Part shown: positions 50,272 through 56,798 of the stretch, one piece after another | Numbering within the stretch: position 1 is the first letter of the stretch | Layout of the letters: the number at the start of each line of letters is the position of its first letter | Source of the DNA: Clostridia bacterium | Lineage (GTDB): Bacteria > Bacillota > Clostridia > Christensenellales > CAG-314 | Direction of reading: 5' to 3' | NCBI GenBank assembly: GCA_028698585.1 | Contig: JAQVWG010000001.1 | Span: forward strand, 245,662 to 302,459 | DNA length: 56,798 nt | Program-made: the position numbers and the translations under genes | The notes under the pieces: generated by a model | Told to the model about the DNA's origin: nothing | Databases searched by the model: none | What the model saw: the letters and a program-made list of their open reading frames with translations, nothing else

Positions 50272-51270
50272 CTACTGTGATACCAATTGCGCTAGCGAGT
50301 TGTCTACTAAGTCTTCGAACTCAACTCTGCTCTCCAACTCACCTGCATTCTCAAGAATGTCTAGTAGTCTGTTCCAACTTGTTTCCTGCATAACTGGCGT
50401 GGTCATCCAGGTGTCGTACGTCTTATAATTGTCTAACGCAAGGGCAATCATTTCTACGTCTGTGCCAACGAAATATGGCTCGAGCAGTTGGGCAAGGTGA
50501 GTATTATCGTGCGAGTTGAGATACTGCGTAGCACGGTAAATACAGTCTAGAAAATCTGTTAGCAACTGGCCGTTCTCACTGATATAAGACTGTGTTGCAA
50601 TATAACAGGTGTATGGAATCTCGCCACTAGCAAGCCCAATCCCAGTTACAATATAACCTTGATTCTCTGATTGAATAGTGCTGGCAACCGGCTCGAAAAG
50701 AGGTACATAGTCAGCCAATCCACCTGTAAATGCGCCTGCAAGTAATCCGAACTGTACATCATAGTTCATAGTGATATTGACGCCGTCCTGGTACCCATTC
50801 TGATTAAGAATATACTGTAGTATCATGGCGGGCATACCACCACGCCTCCCCATGAGTATTTCCTTGCCTTCTAGTCCGGTCCAGTCGAAATCCTCTTGGG
50901 CAGTTCTGCCTACCAAGAAACTGCCATCACGTTTGGTGAGTTGACCGAACACTTTAGCATAATTCTGCCTGCCTTCTAGGTAAACGTAGATAGCAGACTC
51001 AGGTCCCATAAGTCCTACGTCGGCTTCGCCAGTAAGCAAGGCAGTCATAGTATTATCAGCGCCAGCGCCATTGGTCAATTCTATAGTAATACCAGCATCC
51101 TCGAAATACCCCAGTGCCAATGCCAGATACTGTGGTGCATAGAATATTGAGTGCGTTACCTCATTAAGCCTAATGACTCGCTCATCTTCTTCACGCTGAC
51201 ACCCTGCTAGTGTTAATGGCATGACCGACAATATGACAAGCACTAACACGATAGATACAATTTTTTTCAA
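50272..51270 (-). CDS. ABC transporter substrate-binding lipoprotein, NMT1/SsuA-like
   Basis: 332 aa. Signal peptide with lipobox LTLAGC (Cys about 24). The NMT1-like opening EVTHSIFYAPQYLALALGYFEDAGI (about residues 37 on) and the GADNTMTALLTGEADVGLMGPESA block mark the SsuA/TauA/ThiY class. The ligand could be a sulfonate, taurine or a thiamine precursor; there is no TPP riboswitch upstream, which argues mildly against thiamine. It begins at TTG 51270 with GGAGG upstream. Confidence 0.9.
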   Translation of the reverse strand: MKKIVSIVLVLVILSVMPLTLAGCQREEDERVIRLNEVTHSIFYAPQYLALALGYFEDAGITIELTNGAGADNTMTALLTGEADVGLMGPESAIYVYLEGRQNYAKVFGQLTKRDGSFLVGRTAQEDFDWTGLEGKEILMGRRGGMPAMILQYILNQNGYQDGVNITMNYDVQFGLLAGAFTGGLADYVPLFEPVASTIQSENQGYIVTGIGLASGEIPYTCYIATQSYISENGQLLTDFLDCIYRATQYLNSHDNTHLAQLLEPYFVGTDVEMIALALDNYKTYDTWMTTPVMQETSWNRLLDILENAGELESRVEFEDLVDNSLAQLVSQ

Positions 51271-51352
51271 CTTTTAATCCTCCATTATTGGTCTATTACT
51301 ATACTATGTGTAGCAAAATATATGTGTGAAGCATTTTGTTGTTCATATTTAC

Positions 51353-51381
51353 TTGTCAAGTTAAGCAGTAACTGATATAAT
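51353..51381 (+). promoter_or_regulatory. Promoter of the T-box-valS transcript
   Basis: TTGTCA (51353-51358), 17-base spacer, TATAAT (51376-51381). Confidence 0.65.
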
Positions 51382-51404
51382 TAAGTTATCTTAATAAAGG
51401 CGCT

Positions 51405-51630
51405 AGAGATAGAAGTGAGTAGTATGTGTAGTCGTCTGCCAGAGAGCGATAGTTGGTGTGAGTATCGTGGCGACAGTATATGAAGTGGTCTATCGAGTCG
51501 CTCGGTGAAGTGCAGTAGTCGAGACGGGTGGGGACCGTTACATCCTAACATGAGGACAGTTAATCTGTCGAATTAAGGTGGTACCATGGCAATTATATTG
51601 TCGTCCTTTGTATAGGGACGACTTTTTTTT
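51405..51630 (+). promoter_or_regulatory. T-box riboswitch (tRNA-Val sensing) upstream of valS
   Basis: Stem I features include AGAGAGCGATAGTTGGTG (about 51440-51458). The T-box is AAGGTGGTACCATGG (51575-51589), followed by the terminator GTCGTCC/GGGACGAC with an eight-T run (51600-51630). Uncharged tRNA should pair with the T-box bulge and favour the antiterminator, switching valS on. GTA at 51476-51478 is a possible specifier codon (valine) but I am not sure of its position in the fold. Confidence 0.9.
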
Positions 51631-51664
51631 AATCTAAAGTAATTATATAAGGGGGATATAACTA

Positions 51665-54283
51665 GTGAATATGGACAAGAGTTATCAACCACAACAGTTC
51701 GAACAGAAGATATACAATAGGTGGGAACAAGCAGGATACTTTAAGCCTGACGACGGCAGTGGTAAAGAGCATTTCAGTATGGTGATGCCGCCACCCAACA
51801 TTACAGATCAATTACACATCGGCCATGCGCTCAACATCTCATTACCAGACTGCATTATGAGATACAAGAGAATGCAGGGTTATAATGTGTTATGGATACC
51901 GGGCACAGATCACGCCAGTATAGCAACCGAAGTAAGAATAATCAAAATGCTTGACAAGGAAGGGTTAACTAAGAAGGGCATTGGCAGAGAGGAGTTCTTG
52001 AGACGTGCTTATCAGTGGCGTGCTAAATACGGATGCAGAATTGTCGAACAGTTGCGTAGATTAGGTGCCAGTTGCGACTGGTCGAGAGAATCATTCACCA
52101 TGGATGACAAGTGTACCAGAGCTGTTAAACAGGCATTCGTTACACTGTATAATAAGAAGTTAATTTATCAAGGAAGCAAGATAATTAACTGGTGTCCGTG
52201 CTGTAAAACAGCACTATCCGATGCAGAGGTGGAGTACGAGGAAAGAGCTTCTCACTTGTGGTTCTTTAAGTATTATACAGTGGACGGCAAAGAGAGTTTA
52301 ACATTCGCAACCACGCGCCCAGAAACAATGTTGGGCGACATGGCTGTTGCTGTCAATCCAGACGACCAAAGGTATCTACACCTAGTTGGCAAAATGCTAG
52401 TTGTACCTTTTGTCAACAGACAGGTACCTATTATTGCTGACAGTTATGTGGAAAAAGACTTTGGTACAGGTGTAGTTAAAATCACCCCTGCACATGATCC
52501 TAACGATTTTGAAGTAGGACTACGGCATCAACTACCAGTCGTTAGAGTGATGAATGACGACGGGACAATGAATAGCCTTGCAGGTAAGTACGAAGGGCTA
52601 GATCGTATGCAATGTCGTAAACAGATAACTATTGATATGGATAAACTGGGGCAATTAGTCAAGATTGAGGACTATAAGCACAATGTTGGCAGTTGTTATC
52701 GTTGTCATACCACAGTTGAGCCGATTATATCTAAACAATGGTTTGTCAAGATGAAACCACTTGCTAAACCGGCAATAGATGCAGTGCAACAAGGCGACAC
52801 GAGATTTATACCCAAGAGGTTCGAGAAAACCTATTTTGCATGGATGGACAATATTCGCGACTGGTGTATATCGCGCCAGTTATGGTGGGGACACAGAATA
52901 CCTGTATGGTATTGTCAGGACTGCCATGAAGTTATCGCTAGCATAGATACGCCACATAAGTGTCCTAAGTGTAACAGCACAGCGCTAGTACAGGATAGCG
53001 ATGTATTGGATACGTGGTTTTCGTCTGCGCTATGGCCATTCTCTACTATGGGTTGGCCGGACAAGACAGTGGATTTAGCTAGATACTATCCAACTAACTT
53101 GTTGGTTACTATGTACGACATCATATTCTTCTGGGTGGCAAGAATGATATTCTCTTCATTAGAATACGTGGGTGAAGTGCCGTTTAAGGATGTATTGATT
53201 CATGGAATGGTGAGAGATGACAAAGGCAAAAAAATGAGTAAATCTGCCGGCAACGGCGTAGACCCAATCCTGTTCATTGATAAATACGGCGCAGACACCC
53301 TCCGTTTCAGCTTGCTTAACGGTGTGGCGAGTGGTAACGATATGAGATTTTCTGCCGACAAGGTAGAGAATACCCGCAATTTCATGAACAAGATATGGAA
53401 TGCTAGCCGTTTTGTACTGCTCAACTGTGAAGGAAAGGAATTATTACCTATCGAGAGCTGTAAACTGACTCCCGCAGATAAATGGATACTGACACTGCTC
53501 AACACTGTCGCTAAACAGGTAAACAAGAATATGGAGAGGTACGAGTTGGGTATGGCTTCGACAGAATTATATGACTTCGTGTGGAGTCAATTCTGCGATT
53601 GGTATATAGAACTCAGTAAGCCCGTATTGTACGGTACAGATGAAGACGCAAGAATAATCAATCTCTCCGTACTGGCGTATGTACTGGATAAGATACTCAA
53701 AATGCTTCATCCATTCGTGCCGTTCATTACTGAGGAGATATATCAGGAAACACCTTTCGCTATGCCGACAATTATGAATCAACCGTATCCTACACCAACC
53801 AAGAAGAACTACAGAAAAGAGTATGAATTAATCGAAAAAGTTAAGGAAATCGTTGGTAAAGTACGTAACGTAAGGGCAGAAATGAAGGTTGCACCCAGCA
53901 GGAAAATTAGGCTGTTCATCACACTTAATCAGCCGTTAGACACTAAGGATATTACTATCTATATAGAGAAACTTACCAACTCAACGGTAGATTTCACACA
54001 GTCATGCCCCGATGACAAGGCTGTCTGCGTAGTGGCAACGCTGGGCGAAGTCAAGATTCCTCTAGGCGATATGGTGGATGCAGGTAAGGAGATAGCCAGA
54101 ATTGACGCAGAGTTAGAGAGAGTAAGATTCGAGTTGGAACTGGCCAATAATAAGTTGTCTAATCCTAGGTTCGTTGAGAAGGCACCACAGGCTCTTGTTG
54201 AAGGAGAAAGGAAGAAAGTGGCAGATTACACAGCCCTGATGAATAAGTTGTTAATCAGTAAGTCTACACTTATGGGCGAATAA
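51665..54283 (+). CDS. valS: Valyl-tRNA synthetase
   Basis: 872 aa. Class I signature LHIGHALN (about 50-57), GTDHASIAT, the editing (CP1) domain with TTRPETMLGD (about 218-227) and ITPAHDPNDF, zinc cysteines in the 185-190 and 418-440 areas, the catalytic GKKMSKSAGNGVDP (about 519-532), and a C-terminal coiled-coil arm (about 805-872). It charges tRNA-Val and edits Thr-tRNA. The GTG at 51665 is better spaced from GGGGGAT than the ATG at 51671. Confidence 0.96.
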   Translation: MNMDKSYQPQQFEQKIYNRWEQAGYFKPDDGSGKEHFSMVMPPPNITDQLHIGHALNISLPDCIMRYKRMQGYNVLWIPGTDHASIATEVRIIKMLDKEGLTKKGIGREEFLRRAYQWRAKYGCRIVEQLRRLGASCDWSRESFTMDDKCTRAVKQAFVTLYNKKLIYQGSKIINWCPCCKTALSDAEVEYEERASHLWFFKYYTVDGKESLTFATTRPETMLGDMAVAVNPDDQRYLHLVGKMLVVPFVNRQVPIIADSYVEKDFGTGVVKITPAHDPNDFEVGLRHQLPVVRVMNDDGTMNSLAGKYEGLDRMQCRKQITIDMDKLGQLVKIEDYKHNVGSCYRCHTTVEPIISKQWFVKMKPLAKPAIDAVQQGDTRFIPKRFEKTYFAWMDNIRDWCISRQLWWGHRIPVWYCQDCHEVIASIDTPHKCPKCNSTALVQDSDVLDTWFSSALWPFSTMGWPDKTVDLARYYPTNLLVTMYDIIFFWVARMIFSSLEYVGEVPFKDVLIHGMVRDDKGKKMSKSAGNGVDPILFIDKYGADTLRFSLLNGVASGNDMRFSADKVENTRNFMNKIWNASRFVLLNCEGKELLPIESCKLTPADKWILTLLNTVAKQVNKNMERYELGMASTELYDFVWSQFCDWYIELSKPVLYGTDEDARIINLSVLAYVLDKILKMLHPFVPFITEEIYQETPFAMPTIMNQPYPTPTKKNYRKEYELIEKVKEIVGKVRNVRAEMKVAPSRKIRLFITLNQPLDTKDITIYIEKLTNSTVDFTQSCPDDKAVCVVATLGEVKIPLGDMVDAGKEIARIDAELERVRFELELANNKLSNPRFVEKAPQALVEGERKKVADYTALMNKLLISKSTLMGE

Positions 54284-54297
54284 GTTGCCGTAATAAT

Positions 54298-54337
54298 ATA
54301 AGCAGGTTGGAGTTTTTTCCAACCTGCTTATTTATTG
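54298..54337 (+). terminator. Terminator of valS
   Basis: ATAAGCAGGTTGGA and TCCAACCTGCTTAT form a long hairpin with a T-rich loop, followed by TTATT. Confidence 0.85.
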
Positions 54338-54377
54338 TGTAAATTGACTGAACGGTAATATATAATATATAATTGCT

Positions 54378-54766
54378 TGACTGCAACTTATTTTATGCTA
54401 TGTACCACAGCCTGCATACAGTTTAGTTATCGTGAATGGTATTATCCTACCTGTAGCATTAATTATGTGTGATAGAGTTACTCTATGACTAATGCTAACA
54501 TTAGATATATTGCCTGACTGCAACTTATTTTATGCTATGTACCACAGCCTGCATACTGATTAGTTATCGTGAATGGTATTATCCTACCTGTAGCAGTAAT
54601 TATGTGTGATAGAGTTACTCTATGACTAATGCTAACATTAGATATATTGCCTGACTGCAACTTATTTTATGCTATGTACCACAGCCTGCATACTGATTAG
54701 TTATCGTGAATGGTATTATCCTACCTGTAGCAGTAATTATGTGTGATAGAGTTGCTCTGTGACTAA
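54378..54766. repeat. Tandem repeat, period 137 bp, nearly three copies
   Basis: tgactgcaacttattttatg recurs at 54378, 54515 and 54652. The copies are almost identical, and the third is slightly shortened. I see no coding potential and no match to the valS tail. Confidence 0.93.
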
Positions 54767-54960
54767 TTTGAACGTCCCTTTAGTATTGCATAAATGAGCA
54801 ATAGGCCTCTAGTTTCAATATTTACTGCAACTGAGTTGTTATCCGTAAGTGAATCTACATACATAGTATGACAATCGCCTGTAAGCCATACATCTTCTTC
54901 GACTCGGTCTTATCCTTAATAAGTAGTTGTTAGTAGTAATCAATTGTTATGCGTTATTAT

Positions 54961-55377
54961 CGCCTAAAGGGTAACAAGTCCTCTTCGTTGCAATACATGT
55001 CTACAACAGAGCAATTATCCACAAGCTATCTTGTAATCAGCGTGTCTATCTCCGACCAGTAGTAATTATTCTCCCCATTGATTCGCACAGCAGTGAGTTA
55101 ACTTCGTTATAATCGAATTATCATATATTGACATAGCATTTATCGCCTAAAGGGTAACAAGTCCTCTTCGTTGCAATACTTATCTACAACAGAGCAATTA
55201 TCCACAAGCTATCTTGTAATCAGCGTGTCTATCTCCGACCAGTAGTAATTATTCTCCCCATTGGTTCGCACAGCAGTGAGTTAACTTGGTTATAATCGAA
55301 TTATCATATATTGACATAGCATTTATCGCCTAAAGGGTAACAAGTCCTCTTCGTTGCAATACTTATCTACAACAGAG
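54961..55377 (-). repeat. Tandem copies of the dinB 3' tail (period 183 bp)
   Basis: cgcctaaagggtaacaag starts at 54961, 55144 and 55327. The last is the end of dinB itself (stop at 55323-55325). The two downstream copies (54961-55143, 55144-55326) are nearly identical to each other and match the final 17 or so dinB codons best, then drift away from the gene. Confidence 0.92.
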
Positions 55378-56558
55378 TTGTTTTCAAGAAGCAGAGCTCT
55401 AGTCATTGAGCCGAATCCGTACTTATGTCGTATCGAATCCACAGTCTGTTCAATCTTCTCTTGTTTTCTGGATACATGCTCAAAGAAACTGACTTGTTCA
55501 CCACAATCGCATGTACCTGACAACTTGGTAGTAGATACCGTAATAGTCCTAATGGGTAAGTCCTTGGACGGATTCCATATCTGTTTAGTTAGGCAATATG
55601 CGGCGTCAGCGATAAATCCTGCCGAAAAAGTGGGGGTGGTTAGAGAACATTGATGACTCCTGTGAGTGAGGTCGTTAAATCTAAGGTCAATATGCACAGA
55701 GCTTGCCTTGAGATGATATCTGCGCAATCTAGTGGCGACCATTTCGGATAGGGTATATATGACTTTCTTGGCGACTGTCAGTGTTGAAGTGTCCACCCTT
55801 GTTGTTGTGCCGTGTCCGACACTCTTGATTGTGCGCTCCAGTCCGTTGGGTCTAACGGCAGAATTATCCTCTCCACGAGCGTTGTTACGCATCTGTGGAC
55901 CGACTATGCCAAAATATCTCTTGAGTAGTTGCTCATCTGCATTGGCTAATTCGCCTATGGTAGTTATGCCTAGGTTGAACAGCTTATTGGTGGTCTTGGG
56001 GCCTATCATGAGTAAATCGCTCACGGGCAGAGGATAGACAACTTGCTCCCTATTCTCCCTAGTAATGACTGTGGTTGCGTCAGGCTTCTTGAGATCGCTA
56101 CCTAGTTTAGCGTAGACTTTACTACATGCGACACCTACAGATATCGTCAATCCTGTCTGTTCTCTAACTTCATTCCTTATTCTATCGGCAATCTGTTGAG
56201 GACTGCCTGAATGCTTGCAGTTGGTTATATCTAGCCAACACTCATCTATGCCGAATGCCTCTATTAAATCAGTGTAGCGGCTATATATCTCCCGCACTCT
56301 CAAGGAGTAAAAAACGTAATACTCGCCATGTGGCCTAACTGTTACTAGGTCGGGACACTTTTGCTTGGCTTCCCAGACTGTTTCTCCTGTCTTGACGCCC
56401 ATACTCTTGGCCTTGTAATTCTTTGCAAGTACAATACCGTGTCTGTCATCAATACTGCCACACACAGCGATGTACTTGTCTGCTAAGTCAGGATTGAGCA
56501 CACACTCAACTGAGGCATAGAAGTTATTCAGGTCACAATGAAGTATCAATCTATCCAT
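55323..56558 (-). CDS. dinB: Y-family DNA polymerase IV (DinB/UmuC type)
   Basis: 411 aa. Palm motifs HCDLNNFYASVE (about 7-18) and FGIDECWLD (about 102-110) give the catalytic acids; KPDATTVI, a helix-hairpin-helix (DLLMIGPKTTNKLFNLGI) and a little-finger domain follow. It copies past DNA lesions. Transcription is under a LexA box inside the promoter. The -10 box ends 8 bases before ATG 56558 and there is no Shine-Dalgarno, so a nearly leaderless mRNA is predicted. Its 3' tail is the source of the 183-bp repeats. Confidence 0.95.
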   Translation of the reverse strand: MDRLILHCDLNNFYASVECVLNPDLADKYIAVCGSIDDRHGIVLAKNYKAKSMGVKTGETVWEAKQKCPDLVTVRPHGEYYVFYSLRVREIYSRYTDLIEAFGIDECWLDITNCKHSGSPQQIADRIRNEVREQTGLTISVGVACSKVYAKLGSDLKKPDATTVITRENREQVVYPLPVSDLLMIGPKTTNKLFNLGITTIGELANADEQLLKRYFGIVGPQMRNNARGEDNSAVRPNGLERTIKSVGHGTTTRVDTSTLTVAKKVIYTLSEMVATRLRRYHLKASSVHIDLRFNDLTHRSHQCSLTTPTFSAGFIADAAYCLTKQIWNPSKDLPIRTITVSTTKLSGTCDCGEQVSFFEHVSRKQEKIEQTVDSIRHKYGFGSMTRALLLENNSVVDKYCNEEDLLPFRR

Positions 56559-56566
56559 ATTATATA

Positions 56567-56595
56567 TTATAGAACATATGTTCTAAAATGTCAAC
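56567..56595 (-). promoter_or_regulatory. Perfect consensus promoter of dinB
   Basis: On the minus strand TTGACA (56590-56595), 17-base spacer, TATAAT (56567-56572). The spacer holds the LexA box. Confidence 0.8.
56572..56585. promoter_or_regulatory. LexA (SOS) operator of dinB
   Basis: AGAACATATGTTCT is a perfect palindrome matching the Gram-positive SOS core GAAC-N4-GTTC. Lying between the -35 and -10 boxes, it would block RNA polymerase until DNA damage triggers LexA cleavage. Confidence 0.88.
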
Positions 56596-56658
56596 AGTTA
56601 ATATATTATTTACTAAAAAGTTTGGACCAAAAATATGCAGTCAATACACCAAAAATAG

Positions 56659-56687
56659 TTGTCAACAAAATTAAAGTATGTTATTAT
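56659..56687 (+). promoter_or_regulatory. Promoter of tRNA-Leu
   Basis: TTGTCA (56659-56664), 17-base spacer, TATTAT (56682-56687), 21 bases before the tRNA. Confidence 0.6.
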
Positions 56688-56708
56688 ACTTTTCGCTAAT
56701 TAAATCAC

Positions 56709-56794
56709 GCCGAAGTGGTGGAATGGCAGACGCGACGGACTCAAAATCCGTTCCTGGCAACAGGGTGCGGGTTCAAGTCCCGCCTTCGGCACCA
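56709..56794 (+). tRNA. tRNA-Leu (anticodon CAA)
   Basis: Acceptor GCCGAAG pairs with CTTCGGC, anticodon loop CTCAAAA (CAA) in stem CGGA/TCCG, long variable arm, encoded CCA at 56792-56794. Confidence 0.95.
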
Positions 56795-56798
56795 TATT

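Noticed and set aside
51271-51352. TPP riboswitch upstream of the ABC binding-protein gene
   Set aside because: No CTGAGA-type core or second conserved block was found, so a thiamine-precursor role stays unproven.

Overview
The window looks like a chromosomal segment of a spore-forming, low-GC Gram-positive (Bacillota, Clostridia-like) bacterium. Supporting this are the forespore sigma factor SigG, the coat ATPase SpoIVA, a YlbJ-type sporulation membrane protein, a YlmC/YmxH-type PRC-barrel protein, a T-box leader before valS, a Gram-positive LexA box before dinB, and gene strings in Firmicutes order (rsmD-coaD-ylbJ; ylxM-ffh-rpsP-khpA-rimM-trmD; rbgA-rnhB-yraN). BspA-type leucine-rich repeats, SAYE..EWLASL repeats and the YkvI-type transporter suggest an uncultured, possibly gut-associated clostridium. 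That placement is inference. TGA is a normal stop here. TTG and GTG starts are frequent.

Layout. 1-3.2 kb: the tail of an unseen gene, a 53-codon gene, a methyltransferase, and a BspA-like surface protein split by one in-frame stop. 3.2-4.0 kb: four minus-strand tRNAs and tRNA debris. 4.2-7.9 kb: HtrA-like lipoprotein protease, DegV, a DNPH1-like N-glycosidase and thymidine kinase. 7.9-17.2 kb: a stripped IlvD-family protein, sigG, ylmC-like, an RluA-type pseudouridine synthase, der, spoIVA, mgtE and a ferritin-like gene. 18.1-21.1 kb: eight minus-strand tRNAs surrounding an AT-rich two-gene island (HNH nuclease plus a frameshifted DGQHR/DndB-like gene). 21.7-30 kb: rdgB and membrane proteins, rsmD-coaD, ylbJ, tmcAL, pta-ackA, rpmF. 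30-42 kb: plsX-rnc-smc, ftsY, ylxM-ffh-rpsP-khpA-rimM-trmD-rbgA-rnhB-yraN and rplS, covering lipid precursors, chromosome segregation, SRP targeting and translation. 42-45.2 kb: dapB, dapA and asd of lysine/diaminopimelate synthesis. 45.4-51.3 kb: two membrane proteins and an SsuABC/ThiXYZ-type ABC importer. 51.3-56.8 kb: T-box-valS, repeat-filled spacer, dinB under a LexA box, and tRNA-Leu(CAA).

Four themes stand out. First, spacers downstream of many genes hold tandem copies of the gene's own 3' tail, including the stop codon: clear for der (four copies), dinB, an ABC permease and the gene cut off at the left edge, and fainter for sigG, tmcAL and a tRNA-Val. Second, the Smc protein is about 976 residues with intact ATPase heads but no recognisable hinge. 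Third, several genes have a consensus promoter whose -10 box ends 6-8 nt before the start codon with no Shine-Dalgarno, predicting leaderless mRNAs (RluA-type gene, rsmD, an ABC ATPase, dinB). Fourth, the HNH/DGQHR pair is a candidate defence or modification island in a tRNA-rich locus.
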